A stretch of 64,000 nucleotides of DNA, from contig NZ_NMZM01000002.1 in assembly GCF_002751875.1 (NCBI RefSeq), forward strand, positions 310,001 to 374,000. The letters run 5' to 3'. Each line of letters begins with the position of its first letter. The stretch's first letter is position 1. The notes under the pieces are model-generated. The model did not search any database and had not been told where the DNA came from. It saw only the letters and a list, made by a program, of their open reading frames with translations. A program made the translations under genes and the position numbers. Below, piece after piece: positions 16,873 to 26,012 of this stretch. This DNA is from Oceaniglobus indicus (GTDB lineage Bacteria; Pseudomonadota; Alphaproteobacteria; Rhodobacterales; Rhodobacteraceae).

Positions 16873-17804
16873 TGCGCCGCTCCCTTTTTCCGGTTCGACC
16901 GGGCAAACAACAGGCGCACGGAAAGCACAAGGATCAGGATCGCACCCTGCGCCCCGATCTGCCAATCGGGCGACAGGCGCATGAACGACAGGAAACTGCC
17001 CGCAAGTGCCAGCGTCAGCGCACCGATCACGGCACCCACCGGGGAAATCCGGCCGCCGGTGAATTCGCCGCCGCCCAGGATCACGCCCGCGATGGACAGT
17101 AGCGTATAGCGCAGCGCGATGTTCGCATCGGCCGAGGTCGTCAGCCCGACAAGGCAGATCCCCGAGGCAGCGCCGAACACACCGGCCAGCCCATAGGCCG
17201 CCGCCTTCAGCCGCACCAGCGACCAGCCCGAGCGCGCCACCGCCCGCGCATTGCCACCCACGGCCCGCAACAGCGCGCCCGACGACGTGCGCATGATCAG
17301 AAGATGCGCGATCACGGCGATCAGAACCGACGCGACGATGGCCATGGGCACCAGGGGCGGTTTCACCGTCATGATCGTGCGGATCCACGTCGGCGCGGTG
17401 CCGCCCGGCGACGGCAGGATCAGGATCGCCAGGCCGCCCCAGACGAACGACATGCCCAGCGTCACCACGATTGCGGGCAGCTGGCGCAACTCGATCAGCG
17501 CGCCGATGGCCGCGTATCCGGCAATCGCCGCCAACAGGATCAGCGCCCCGATCAGCGGTGCGTCGTTCAGATAGGTGGCGGTGACGCAGGCCACGAAGCT
17601 GACGAAGGTGCCCACCGACAGGTCGATGTCGTTGACCATGATGATCATCATCTGCGCCACGGTCGCCAGGGCGATGGGCACGGCCAGGTTGAACAGCAGG
17701 TTCAGGCCGAAATAGCTCATCGCGCGGGGCTGCATGTAGAAGGTCGCGGCCAGCAGAACCGCCAGCGACGCAATGGGCAACAGGATGCGGAATCTGGCGT
17801 TCAT
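16869..17804 (-). CDS. Sugar ABC importer permease 1 (CUT2 type)
   Basis: 311-residue RbsC-like membrane protein, same length as its partner. AQMMIIMVNDIDLSVGTFVS near residue 50 is the family motif with NDIDLS in place of GGIDLS. Also conserved are VGGNARAVARSGW and LLSIAGVILGGGEFTGG. The ATG overlaps the ATPase stop (ATGA). The tandem pair probably arose by duplication and diverged. Confidence 0.9.
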   Translation of the reverse strand: MNARFRILLPIASLAVLLAATFYMQPRAMSYFGLNLLFNLAVPIALATVAQMMIIMVNDIDLSVGTFVSFVACVTATYLNDAPLIGALILLAAIAGYAAIGALIELRQLPAIVVTLGMSFVWGGLAILILPSPGGTAPTWIRTIMTVKPPLVPMAIVASVLIAVIAHLLIMRTSSGALLRAVGGNARAVARSGWSLVRLKAAAYGLAGVFGAASGICLVGLTTSADANIALRYTLLSIAGVILGGGEFTGGRISPVGAVIGALTLALAGSFLSFMRLSPDWQIGAQGAILILVLSVRLLFARSNRKKGAAQ

Positions 17805-19243
17805 GACGTTTGCCCCTGCATCTCGAAGGACGCGGCAAGGATGTTCTGTTCGTTGATGTCGTCACCCGTCAGTTCGGCGGAAATCGCGCCATTGCGGAAC
17901 ACGAAGACGCGGTCGCATTGGCACACTTCTTCGGTTTCGGTGGAATACCACAGGAAGGTGCGGCCGTGTTCGGCCTCGGCGCGGATCATCGCATAGGCGT
18001 CCTGTTTGGTGCCGACGTCGACGCCGCGCATGGGGTCGTCCATCACGACGATATCCGCAGACGACGCCAGCGCGCGGGCAAACAGGGCCTTTTGCTGGTT
18101 GCCACCCGACAGCGACAGGATCGGGTTGCCCATGTCGTCGGTCCTGATCCCCATGCGTTTCTTCCAATCGGCGCCCAGCGCGCGTTCCGCCTCGCGGTCG
18201 ACCAGGCCGAAGCGGGTCATCGATGCCAGTGCGGTCAGCGACACGTTGCGCAGGATCGACCACAGCGGCATGACGCCGTCACGCACCCGGTCGCCCGCCA
18301 CGAAACAGACGTCGGGGTTGCGGACCTGCCCGCGCCCGGCAGAGCGCGCCAGATAGAACCGCGCCAGCGCCGCCGCCTGTCCGTGCCCGGCCAGGCCGGA
18401 CAGGCCGACCAGTTCGCCACGCCGCGCGCTCAGCCCTTCATCGGTCGTCAGCACCTCGTCACCGATGCGGTTCGGGTCCGCCGCCTGTTTCGCCGCTTCC
18501 GACGCGACATGTCCCATGGCGTCGATCAGGCCCTGTTGGGTGAAATCGCCCACCGCGCGCGAATCGGTGATCTTGCCGTCCTTCAGCACGTCGATCCGGG
18601 TGGCGACGTCGAACACCTCGCCCAGCATGTGCGAGATGAAGATCACCGCGCCGCCCCCGGCGCAGAACCCGCGGACGTAGTCGGTCAACTGTCCGGCGAT
18701 TCCGGCGTCCAGCGACGACGTGGGTTCGTCCAGGATCACCAGCCGCGCGGGCACCGGACCGTCGGAAAAGCCGATGGCGATCTCGACCATCTGGCGTTCG
18801 GCCAGTGACAGGTCGCCCACTTCCGCGCCCGCGTCGATGCCATGGCCCGGAAACACCGCGTCAAGCGCCGCGGCGATGCGCACGCGGGCGCGCTTGCGCC
18901 ATCCGGCACCGGTCAGGTCGCGCTGCGGCACGCGCATGTTTTCTTCGACGGTCAGGTTCGGGCACAATGACAGTTCCTGAAACACCGAGCGCACACCGGC
19001 GGCCCGCGCCGCCGCCGCACCGGTCGCGGTGGACCCGTCGGGCAAGGTATAGGTCACGTCGCCATCGGTGGCCGTCAGGCCGCCGTTGATCAGGTTGACG
19101 GCGGTGGATTTGCCGGCGCCGTTGTGGCCGATCAGCCCGACGCATTCGCCCGATGAAATCGACAGGTCCACCCCGTCGAGCGCGCGGACACTGCCAAAGT
19201 GCATCCGCGCGTTCGAGAGGACAACCAGGGGTTCGGTTGCCAT
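17801..19243 (-). CDS. Sugar ABC importer, double ATP-binding protein with degenerate second domain
   Basis: 480 residues. Domain 1 is intact: Walker A GHNGAGKST near residue 39, signature LSLAERQMVEIA, Walker B LVILDEPTSSLD, H-loop ISHMLGEV. Domain 2 has GLAGHGQAA where Walker A should be, keeps LSGGNQQKALFARAL, and reads IVVMDDPMRGVD: the catalytic Glu after Walker B is Asp and DEP has become DDP. The H-loop position is STETEEV, without His. Loss of function in NBD2 is common in RbsA-like proteins, but the Asp swap is less usual. It belongs with the two permeases downstream and the binding protein 18 bp upstream. Confidence 0.9.
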   Translation of the reverse strand: MATEPLVVLSNARMHFGSVRALDGVDLSISSGECVGLIGHNGAGKSTAVNLINGGLTATDGDVTYTLPDGSTATGAAAARAAGVRSVFQELSLCPNLTVEENMRVPQRDLTGAGWRKRARVRIAAALDAVFPGHGIDAGAEVGDLSLAERQMVEIAIGFSDGPVPARLVILDEPTSSLDAGIAGQLTDYVRGFCAGGGAVIFISHMLGEVFDVATRIDVLKDGKITDSRAVGDFTQQGLIDAMGHVASEAAKQAADPNRIGDEVLTTDEGLSARRGELVGLSGLAGHGQAAALARFYLARSAGRGQVRNPDVCFVAGDRVRDGVMPLWSILRNVSLTALASMTRFGLVDREAERALGADWKKRMGIRTDDMGNPILSLSGGNQQKALFARALASSADIVVMDDPMRGVDVGTKQDAYAMIRAEAEHGRTFLWYSTETEEVCQCDRVFVFRNGAISAELTGDDINEQNILAASFEMQGQTS

Positions 19244-19261
19244 GATAAGCTGTGCCTTGCC

Positions 19262-20275
19262 TTATTGCGCTTCGGCGATGACGGCCTTGGCGTCATCCAG
19301 CGAGTATTCGACGTTGGCAACCGATCCGTCCGGCGTGCTTTCCAACGCCTCGTCCAGCGTGTCCTGCGTCACGGTCAGGAACGGCACCGTCAGATCCTTC
19401 GGCACCTCGGCGCCGTCCAGGATCTGTTGCGCGACCCAAAGCGCCAGCGTCGACACACCCGGCGCGATCGACAGCGACATGGTTTCATAGCCGTTGGCGT
19501 CGCGCTGTTCGGCCCACCACTGCATCTCGTCCTTGCGGTTGCCCAGAACGATGATCGGCGTGTCGCGACCGGCGGCCTTGATCGCCTGGGCCGCGCCGTA
19601 ACCGTCGCCCCCCTGGGTCACGACACCGACGATTTCGGGCAGCGACGGCAGGATGCCGGCCACGGCCTTCTGCGCGACGTCCTGCGCCCAGTCGCCGTTC
19701 ACTTCGCCGGCGATGGTGAACTTGTCGTTTTCCTCGACGCCCTGCGCGATGCCGGCGTGGATTTCATCGTCGACGAACACGCCCGCAAGGCCGCGGATCT
19801 CCAGAAGGTTGCCGCCGTCCTCGATCCGCTCGGCCAGGTATTCGACCTGCTGCCGGCCCATTTCCTTGAAATCGACGGCGATGCGCCAGGCGCAGGGTTC
19901 GGTCACGATGCCGTCGAACGACACCACGGTGATTCCCGCGCCGCAGGCTTCGGCGATTGCACCGTTCAGCGCGGTGGGCGATGCGGCGTTGATGACGATG
20001 GCGTCATAGCCCTGCAAGATCATGTTCTGGATCTGCGCGGCCTGTTCGGTCGCCTGGTTTTCCGAGGTCGTGAACGCGTCGGCGGCGGCGATGACGCCAT
20101 CGGACACGGCCTGATCGCCGATCTTGGCCCATGATTCGAGCATCGCCTGGCGCCACGAGTTGCCGGCATAGTTGTTCGACAGCGCGATCCGCTTGTCGGA
20201 CGTGTCCGCGAAACCGGCGGCGGGCAGCGTTGCCGCCACCAGCGCCACGGCGCTCAGGAACTTGGCCTTCGACAT
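19262..20275 (-). CDS. Sugar ABC importer, periplasmic binding protein 2
   Basis: 337 residues, type-I periplasmic-binding fold. The signal peptide MSKAKFLSAVALVAATLPAA is cleaved near GFA-DT. Mature landmarks are IALSNNYAGNSWRQAML, AQIQNMILQGYDAIVINAAS and VTQGGDGYGAAQAIKAAGR. The ATG at 20275 has GGGAGG seven bases upstream. It starts the second CUT2 unit (binding protein, ATPase, two permeases, lactonase). Ligand unknown; the lactonase suggests an aldose. A promoter should lie in 20276-20515, which it shares with the divergent TRAP operon. Confidence 0.9.
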   Translation of the reverse strand: MSKAKFLSAVALVAATLPAAGFADTSDKRIALSNNYAGNSWRQAMLESWAKIGDQAVSDGVIAAADAFTTSENQATEQAAQIQNMILQGYDAIVINAASPTALNGAIAEACGAGITVVSFDGIVTEPCAWRIAVDFKEMGRQQVEYLAERIEDGGNLLEIRGLAGVFVDDEIHAGIAQGVEENDKFTIAGEVNGDWAQDVAQKAVAGILPSLPEIVGVVTQGGDGYGAAQAIKAAGRDTPIIVLGNRKDEMQWWAEQRDANGYETMSLSIAPGVSTLALWVAQQILDGAEVPKDLTVPFLTVTQDTLDEALESTPDGSVANVEYSLDDAKAVIAEAQ

Positions 20276-20467
20276 GATGTTTCCTCCCTCGACGCCTTGG
20301 CGCCAGATAAATGTGGGCATCCCTCACCCGGATGCTGCGCAAATCTGTGCCAAGGACGGCGATCTGTAAAGCCTGCCCTTTGCATGACGCCATACCGATC
20401 CGGTGATGACCGATGGGTTCGCCATATCCCTTGTCTTGCCGGTCGCTTTACGTAAGGTTGGGCCAGA

Positions 20468-20482
20468 CTGATTTGAAATCAG
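20468..20482. promoter_or_regulatory. 15-bp perfect inverted repeat upstream of the TRAP operon
   Basis: CTGATTT-G-AAATCAG, 33 bp before the dctP ATG. The word GATTTGAA recurs at 20484-20491, 14 bp downstream of its copy in the palindrome, extending the site. The position suits a repressor overlapping the promoter. No regulator gene is adjacent. Confidence 0.5.
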
Positions 20483-20515
20483 CGATTTGAACGACCGATC
20501 TCGGGAGGAGCTACT

Positions 20516-21499
20516 ATGACGAACATGATGAAAACCCTTTGCCTTGCGGCAACGTCCGCGCTTGCGCTGGGTGCGGTGACCGGCACGGCCGCCGCCGAGA
20601 CCAAGCTGAAGTGGGCACACGTCTATGAGTCCAGCGAACCGTTCCACACCTGCGCCGTTGCCGCCAACGACCTGCTGATGAAGGCCACCGACGACCGCTA
20701 CGGCATCGAGGTGTTCCCCGCGTCGTCGCTGGGCAAGGAAGTGGACATCAACGAAGGCCTGGGCTTCGGCACCGTCGACATCATCTATACCGGCCAGCTG
20801 TTTGCCGGTCGCGCATTCGGCCCGATCGCCATCGGCGGCGCACCCTTCATGTTCCGCGACTATGACCACTGGGACAAGTTCCGCAATTCGGACCTGTTCG
20901 ACGAGCTGGCACAGGGATACACCGACGCCACCAACAACCACATCACCGCGATGACGTATTACGGCGCGCGGCACACCACGTCGAACGACCCCATCCTGAC
21001 CCCCGACGACATGAAGGGCATGAAGATCCGGGTGCCGAACGCCCCCCTTTACATGATGTTCCCCCAGGCGGTCGGCGCCAACCCGACCCCCATCGCCTTT
21101 GCCGAGGTCTATCTGGCGCTGCAGCAGGGCACCGTGGACGGTCAGGAAAACCCGCTGCCCACCATCCAGGCCAAGAAGTTCTATGAGGTTCAGAAGAACA
21201 TCAACCTGACCGGCCACATCACCGACGCCTTGCTGACCATCGTCGGCGGCCCGGCCTGGGACGCGATGGACGAAGCCGACCGCAAGGCGCTGTCGGATGT
21301 GACCGTCGAAACCGCCGCCTGCGCGACCGACAAGATCATCCAGGCCGAAAGCGAGCTGGTCGAATGGTTCCGTGGCGAGGGCGTGACCGTCAACGAAGTG
21401 GACCGTGGCCCGTTCATCGAGGCCGTGAAAAAGCTGCACAACGGCGATTCGGCGACCTGGGATCAGGCCACCTATGACCGCCTGCAAGCGATCGAGTGA
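20516..21499 (+). CDS. dctP: TRAP transporter periplasmic binding protein DctP
   Basis: 327 residues. The signal peptide has a Lys-bearing start, the hydrophobic stretch CLAATSALALGAVTG and cleavage near AAAE. Family blocks are KWAHVYESSEPFHTCA, LTPDDMKGMKIRVPNAP, FAEVYLALQQGTVDGQENPL and AVKEMS-like ends. The carboxylate-binding Arg sits in GMKIRVPN. GGGAGGAG lies six bases before the ATG. First gene of a dctP-dctQ-dctM-dehydrogenase operon; the dehydrogenase suggests the ligand is a 2-hydroxy or 2-keto acid. Confidence 0.93.
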   Translation: MTNMMKTLCLAATSALALGAVTGTAAAETKLKWAHVYESSEPFHTCAVAANDLLMKATDDRYGIEVFPASSLGKEVDINEGLGFGTVDIIYTGQLFAGRAFGPIAIGGAPFMFRDYDHWDKFRNSDLFDELAQGYTDATNNHITAMTYYGARHTTSNDPILTPDDMKGMKIRVPNAPLYMMFPQAVGANPTPIAFAEVYLALQQGTVDGQENPLPTIQAKKFYEVQKNINLTGHITDALLTIVGGPAWDAMDEADRKALSDVTVETAACATDKIIQAESELVEWFRGEGVTVNEVDRGPFIEAVKKLHNGDSATWDQATYDRLQAIE

Positions 21500-21554
21500 C
21501 ATTGACGCGGGGGCGGTTCGCGCCGCCCTCGCCCCTCTCTGAAGGAGCCCGCCC

Positions 21555-22130
21555 ATGGCAGACGTTCCGCCCCCGACGGGCACCGAACACATCACACAAC
21601 CCATTCATCTCGAAGAGGAAAAGATCGACCTCTCGGACCTGCAATGGGATGACGGCCCGGTCCTGATCATGTTCTGGGTTCTCGCGTTCATCGTCTTCCT
21701 GCAATTCTTCACGCGCTACGTGCTGAACGATTCGCTGGGCTGGACCGAGGAAATCGCGCGCTTCCTGCTGATCGGCGTCACCTTCACCGGTGCCATCATG
21801 GCAACACGCAAGCGCACGCATATCGCCGTCGAATTCATCTATCGCTGGGTGCCACGGGGCGGGCGGCGCGTTGCGCAGTTCCTGATCGACCTCACCTCCA
21901 CGGCGTTCTTTTCGCTGCTGGCGTTCCTGTGCACCCAGATCGCCGGACGCACCAACCAGATGATGGTGTCGCTCAACGTGCCCAAATCGTCGATCTACTG
22001 GTATGTCGCGGTCTGTTTCGTTGCCATGGCGCTGTATTCCCTGTGGAACCTCGTGCGGCACCTGCGGTCGGGCACCAGCCCGCTGATCGACCCGGAAAAA
22101 TTCGCCGACATTACCCCCCTTCGCGACTAG
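21555..22130 (+). CDS. dctQ: TRAP transporter small permease DctQ
   Basis: 191 residues with an unusually long acidic hydrophilic N-terminus of about 33 residues, then four membrane segments (LIMFWVLAFIVFLQFF; IARFLLIGVTFTGAIMA; LIDLTSTAFFSLLAFL; YWYVAVCFVAMALYSLW). The family motif LGWTEEIARFLL is present, followed by the conserved block RKRTHIAVEF. It links the binding protein to the large permease. AAGGAG lies 8 bases before the ATG. Confidence 0.92.
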   Translation: MADVPPPTGTEHITQPIHLEEEKIDLSDLQWDDGPVLIMFWVLAFIVFLQFFTRYVLNDSLGWTEEIARFLLIGVTFTGAIMATRKRTHIAVEFIYRWVPRGGRRVAQFLIDLTSTAFFSLLAFLCTQIAGRTNQMMVSLNVPKSSIYWYVAVCFVAMALYSLWNLVRHLRSGTSPLIDPEKFADITPLRD

Positions 22131-22141
22131 GAGCGCCGACC

Positions 22142-23422
22142 TTGGATATCATCTGGCTATTCGTCATGCTTTTCGGGATGCTGCTGGTCGGCGTTCCCGT
22201 CGCCGTCTCCCTTGCCGGGGCATCGGCGATCTTCATCATCGCCAACGGCTCGCCGCCGCCCATGATCGTCGCGCACCGCATGATCAATGGCGTCGACAGC
22301 TTTCCGTTGCTGGCCGTGCCGTTCTTCATCCTCGCGGGCAACCTGATGAACACCGCCGGCATCACGGAACGGATCTTCAACTTTGCGCTGGCCCTTGTCG
22401 GGTGGATGCGCGGTGGTCTGGGCCACGTCAACGTCGGCGCCTCGGTGATCTTCGCGGGCATGTCGGGCGCCGCCGTCGCCGATGCCGGCGGCCTTGGCGC
22501 GATCGAGATCAAGGCGATGCGCGATGCCAACTACGATGCGGGCTTTTCCGTCGGCATCACCGCCGCGTCATCGACCATCGGACCGATCATTCCACCTTCG
22601 CTGCCCATGGTGATCTACGGCGTCGTCGCCGGTGCCTCCATCGGCCAGCTGTTCGTGGCCGGCTTTATCCCCGGCATCCTGATGGCCGGATCGCTGATGC
22701 TGATGATCTCGTGGTTTGCCCGCCGCAAGGGTTTTCCGCGCGATCAGCCGTTCTACTGGTCGGTGCTGTGGTCGACGTTCCAGCGCGCGTTCCTGTCGCT
22801 GCTGACCCCGGTCATCATCGTCGGCGGCATCCTGACCGGTGCCTTCACCCCCACCGAAGCGGCCGTGGCTGCCTGTGCCTGGGCGCTGTTCCTGGGGCTG
22901 GTCGTGTACCGCACCCTGACCCTGCCCCGCTTCCTGCGCGTCAGCTATGACACCATCGAAACCACGGCGGTCGTTCTGCTGGTGGTCGGGGCCGCCGCGA
23001 TCTTTGCCTGGATCCTGACATCCAACCGCGTGCCCGAACAGTTTGCCGCGGCCCTGCTGGCGGTGTCCGACCGGCCCTGGGTGATCCTGATCCTGATCAA
23101 CCTGATCCTGCTGCTGGTCGGCTGCTTCATGGAAACCGTTGCCGCGATCACCATCATGGTCCCCGTGCTGCTGCCCATCGCGATCGACATCGGCATCGAT
23201 CCGGTGCACTTCGGCGTCATCATGGTGCTGAACCTGATGCTGGGATTGCTGACGCCACCGGTCGGGATGGTTCTGTATGTTCTGGCCCGGGTCGCCAAGA
23301 TCCCGTTCGAGAAATGCGTCGCGGGCACCGCGCCGTTCCTGATCCCGCTGGTCGCGGTTCTGCTGCTCATCACCTTCGTGCCGGCCATCACCATGTGGCT
23401 GCCCACCCTGATCTATCGCTAG
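22142..23422 (+). CDS. dctM: TRAP transporter large permease DctM
   Basis: 426 residues, twelve or so hydrophobic segments, the sodium-coupled translocating subunit. Conserved blocks: GVPVAVSLAGASAIF, VPFFILAGNLMNTAGIT, GASVIFAGMSGAAVADAGGLG, ITAASSTIGPIIPPSLPMVIYG and LGLLTPPVGMVLYV. The start is TTG at 22142, supported by AGGAG eight bases upstream and by the DIIWLFVMLFGM opening; longer readings run into dctQ in another frame. Confidence 0.92.
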   Translation: MDIIWLFVMLFGMLLVGVPVAVSLAGASAIFIIANGSPPPMIVAHRMINGVDSFPLLAVPFFILAGNLMNTAGITERIFNFALALVGWMRGGLGHVNVGASVIFAGMSGAAVADAGGLGAIEIKAMRDANYDAGFSVGITAASSTIGPIIPPSLPMVIYGVVAGASIGQLFVAGFIPGILMAGSLMLMISWFARRKGFPRDQPFYWSVLWSTFQRAFLSLLTPVIIVGGILTGAFTPTEAAVAACAWALFLGLVVYRTLTLPRFLRVSYDTIETTAVVLLVVGAAAIFAWILTSNRVPEQFAAALLAVSDRPWVILILINLILLLVGCFMETVAAITIMVPVLLPIAIDIGIDPVHFGVIMVLNLMLGLLTPPVGMVLYVLARVAKIPFEKCVAGTAPFLIPLVAVLLLITFVPAITMWLPTLIYR

Positions 23423-23432
23423 GACGATCCAA

Positions 23433-24515
23433 ATGACCAATACCTTCGCAGGCACGACCCGTGCCGACGTCTCCGACGTCTCGACCTTCGTGCGCGCCGT
23501 GCTTCTGGGCATCGGCGCGGACGAGGCGACGGCGGACGCCTGCCGCGATTCGCTGATGCACGGCTCGATCCACGGTGTCGACAGTCACGGCGTGCGGCTG
23601 ATGCCGCATTATGCCAAGGCGCTGAAAGGCGGGCGGCTGAACAAGACGCCGAAGATGAAGTTCACGCGCACCCGTGCCGGATCGGGGATGCTGGACGGTG
23701 ACGATGCCCAAGGCGCGCTGCCGACCTATACCGCCATGGACCACGCCTGTGATCTGGCCCGCGAGGCCGGGATTGGCGCGGTCGGCATCACCAATTCGTC
23801 GCACTTCGGCCCCGCGGGCGCTTATACCCTGCGCGCGGCAAAAAAGGGAATGCTGGCGTTTTCGACCTGCAACTCGGACAGCTTCGTGCGCCTGCACGAC
23901 GGCGCGTCGCGGTTTCACGGCACCAACCCGATTTCCGTTGCGATCCCGTCAGGGGCCGCCGATCCGTGGCTGATGGACATGGCCACCTCTTCGGTGCCGT
24001 TCAACCGGGTCGAATTGTACCGGTCGCTGAACGCGTCCCTGCCCGAGAACGCCGCATCCGACGAAAACGGCGTCGACACCACCGACCCCCATGCCGCCGC
24101 GATGCTGGCGCCCATGGGCGGTTTCTTCGGCTTCAAGGGCGCGGCCCTCGGCGGCGTTGCCGAGATCTTTTCAGCCGTGATGACCGGCACGCGCCTGTCG
24201 CCTGACATCGCACCGATGGGCGGGCCCGACTTCTCGACCCCGCGCAACTGTGGCGCCTTCGTCATCGCGCTGGACCCCGAGGCCTTTGCCGGAAGCGAGC
24301 TGGTGAAGGCCGCGATGGTCCGGTATCTCGATCTGCTGCGCAATTCGCCCGCGCGCCCCGGCACCAAGGTGATGGCACCGGGCGACCGCGAATGGGCCGA
24401 AGCCGCCCGGCGCCGCGCCGACGGCATTCCGCTGGACCCGGTCACGCTGGACGGTTTCGCGGCGCTGGCCGACGAACTGGGAATGGACCGGCTGGTCGTG
24501 ACCGACCAGAAATAA
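23433..24515 (+). CDS. Ldh2-family malate/L-lactate-type dehydrogenase
   Basis: 360 residues. NAD(P)-dependent 2-hydroxyacid (or imine) oxidoreductase of the Ldh2 family, which also contains ureidoglycolate and sulfolactate dehydrogenases. Family blocks: SIHGVDSHGVRLMPHYAKAL with the catalytic His-Ser-His near residue 50, GAVGITNSSHFGPAGAYTLRA, FHGTNPISVAIPSG and PMGGFFGFKGAALGGVAEIF. It lies 10 bp after dctM, so it should act on what the TRAP carrier brings in. The exact substrate is not determined by sequence alone. Confidence 0.88.
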   Translation: MTNTFAGTTRADVSDVSTFVRAVLLGIGADEATADACRDSLMHGSIHGVDSHGVRLMPHYAKALKGGRLNKTPKMKFTRTRAGSGMLDGDDAQGALPTYTAMDHACDLAREAGIGAVGITNSSHFGPAGAYTLRAAKKGMLAFSTCNSDSFVRLHDGASRFHGTNPISVAIPSGAADPWLMDMATSSVPFNRVELYRSLNASLPENAASDENGVDTTDPHAAAMLAPMGGFFGFKGAALGGVAEIFSAVMTGTRLSPDIAPMGGPDFSTPRNCGAFVIALDPEAFAGSELVKAAMVRYLDLLRNSPARPGTKVMAPGDREWAEAARRRADGIPLDPVTLDGFAALADELGMDRLVVTDQK

Positions 24516-24576
24516 CGGTTGCACCCGTGACACGGGGTGGCGATGGTCAGGGACGCCGCCACCAAGGATTGTCGCT

Positions 24577-25311
24577 ATGCTGCGTGCCGTCACCCTGTGT
24601 CTTTTCCTGTTTCCGACGCTCGCCGTTGCCGACGTGACCATCTTCGCCGCCGCGAGCCTGAAAACCGCGCTGGATGAAATCGCGGCCGGGGTGGACGACC
24701 CGGTGCTGACAATCTCCTACGCCGGATCGTCGACCCTGGCCCGACAGATCGAACAGGGCGCCCCGGCCGACATCTTCATCTCGGCCAACACCGACTGGAT
24801 GAACCGCCTGGAATCGACAGGTCTGATCGTTCCCGGCACGCGCACCGACCTGCTGGGCAACAGCCTGGTCCTGATTTCGCACCAACCCCGGACCCTGGAC
24901 CTGACCGCCGATCCGGACCTTGCCGGGGCCTTGAACGGCGGCCGTCTGGCCATGGCGCTGGTCAATGCGGTGCCGGCCGGGATCTATGGCAAGGCCGCGC
25001 TGACATCGCTGGGCCTGTGGGAGGATGTGGCGCCATCGGTCGCGCAGGCCGACAATGTGCGCGCCGCGCTTGCCCTGGTCGCGCTGGGCGAGGCACCGCT
25101 GGGCGTGGTCTATGCCACCGATGCGAACGCCGAACTGCGCGTGCATGTCACCGCGACCTTCCCCGCCGACAGCCATGCCCCGATCGTCTATCCCCTGGCC
25201 GCCATCCGCCGCAACGACGAGATCGACACCGCGCTGGAAATCCTGCAAGGACCGGCAGCGGCGGCGATTTTCGAAGCCCAGGGGTTCACGGTGCTGCGCG
25301 GACCGGAGTGA
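24577..25311 (+). CDS. modA: Molybdate ABC importer binding protein ModA
   Basis: 244 residues. Short signal peptide (LCLFLFPTLAVA). The mature start VTIFAAASLKTALDEIAAG and YAGSSTLARQIEQGAPADIF are the classic ModA oxyanion-binding blocks; LALVALGEAPLGVVYATDA is also conserved. AAGGA lies nine bases before the ATG. It is the first gene of modABC. No modE gene or obvious Mo-box is present, and the upstream gap is only 61 bp, so it might also be read from the operon before it. Confidence 0.93.
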   Translation: MLRAVTLCLFLFPTLAVADVTIFAAASLKTALDEIAAGVDDPVLTISYAGSSTLARQIEQGAPADIFISANTDWMNRLESTGLIVPGTRTDLLGNSLVLISHQPRTLDLTADPDLAGALNGGRLAMALVNAVPAGIYGKAALTSLGLWEDVAPSVAQADNVRAALALVALGEAPLGVVYATDANAELRVHVTATFPADSHAPIVYPLAAIRRNDEIDTALEILQGPAAAAIFEAQGFTVLRGPE

Positions 25312-25316
25312 TCTGA

Positions 25317-26012
25317 ATGACATGGCTGACCCCACAGGAGATCGACGCCATCGCCCTGTCGCTGCGCGTTGCCTTCTGGGCCACGCTGTTCAGCCTGCCG
25401 CTGGCGATCCTGACCGCCCATGCCCTTGCGCGGTGGCGCTTTCCGGGGCGTCAGATGCTGAACGGGCTGGTCCATCTGCCGCTGATCCTGCCGCCGGTCG
25501 TCACAGGTTATATCCTGTTGCTGACGTTCGGCACGCGCGGCCCCGTGGGCGCGTTCCTGCAGGATCACTTCGGGATCGTCCTGGCGTTCCGCTGGACCGG
25601 GGCCGCCCTGGCCGCCGCGATCATGGCGTTTCCGCTGATGGTGCGGGCGATCCGGCTGTCGCTGGACGCCGTGGATCCGCGGCTGGAACAGGCCGCCGGA
25701 ACGCTGGGCGCGTCGCGCCCCTGGATCTTTGCCACCGTCACCCTGCCCCTGATGCTGCCGGGGATCATCACCGGCGCGATCCTGGCCTTTGCCAAGGCGA
25801 TGGGGGAATTCGGCGCCACGATCACCTTCGTGTCGAACATTCCGGGCCAGACACAGACCCTGCCGTCGGCCATCTATGCGCTGATCCAGGTTCCAGGCGG
25901 CGAAAGCGCGGCGTTGCGCCTGGTCCTGATCTCGGTCGCCATCGCCATGGCCGCGCTGTTGCTGTCGGAATGGTTGTCGCGCAAGGCGGCGCGCCGCGTG
26001 GCTGGCGCATGA
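25317..26012 (+). CDS. modB: Molybdate ABC importer permease ModB
   Basis: 231 residues, five hydrophobic segments. Conserved blocks: LSLRVAFWATLFSLPLA, PLILPPVVTGYILLLTFG and the ATPase-docking EAA loop DPRLEQAAGTLGASRPWIFA. GITGAILAFAKAMGEFGATI-like text near residue 155 is typical. It starts 5 bp after modA and overlaps modC by ATGA. Confidence 0.94.
   Translation: MTWLTPQEIDAIALSLRVAFWATLFSLPLAILTAHALARWRFPGRQMLNGLVHLPLILPPVVTGYILLLTFGTRGPVGAFLQDHFGIVLAFRWTGAALAAAIMAFPLMVRAIRLSLDAVDPRLEQAAGTLGASRPWIFATVTLPLMLPGIITGAILAFAKAMGEFGATITFVSNIPGQTQTLPSAIYALIQVPGGESAALRLVLISVAIAMAALLLSEWLSRKAARRVAGA

Noticed and set aside
21929-22141. Extension of dctM upstream to 21929
   Set aside because: It would overlap dctQ by 200 bases in another frame; TTG at 22142 has a ribosome-binding site and the expected opening.
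24516-24576. ModE box or molybdenum riboswitch before modA
   Set aside because: Only 61 bp are available and no matching palindrome or structured leader is visible.
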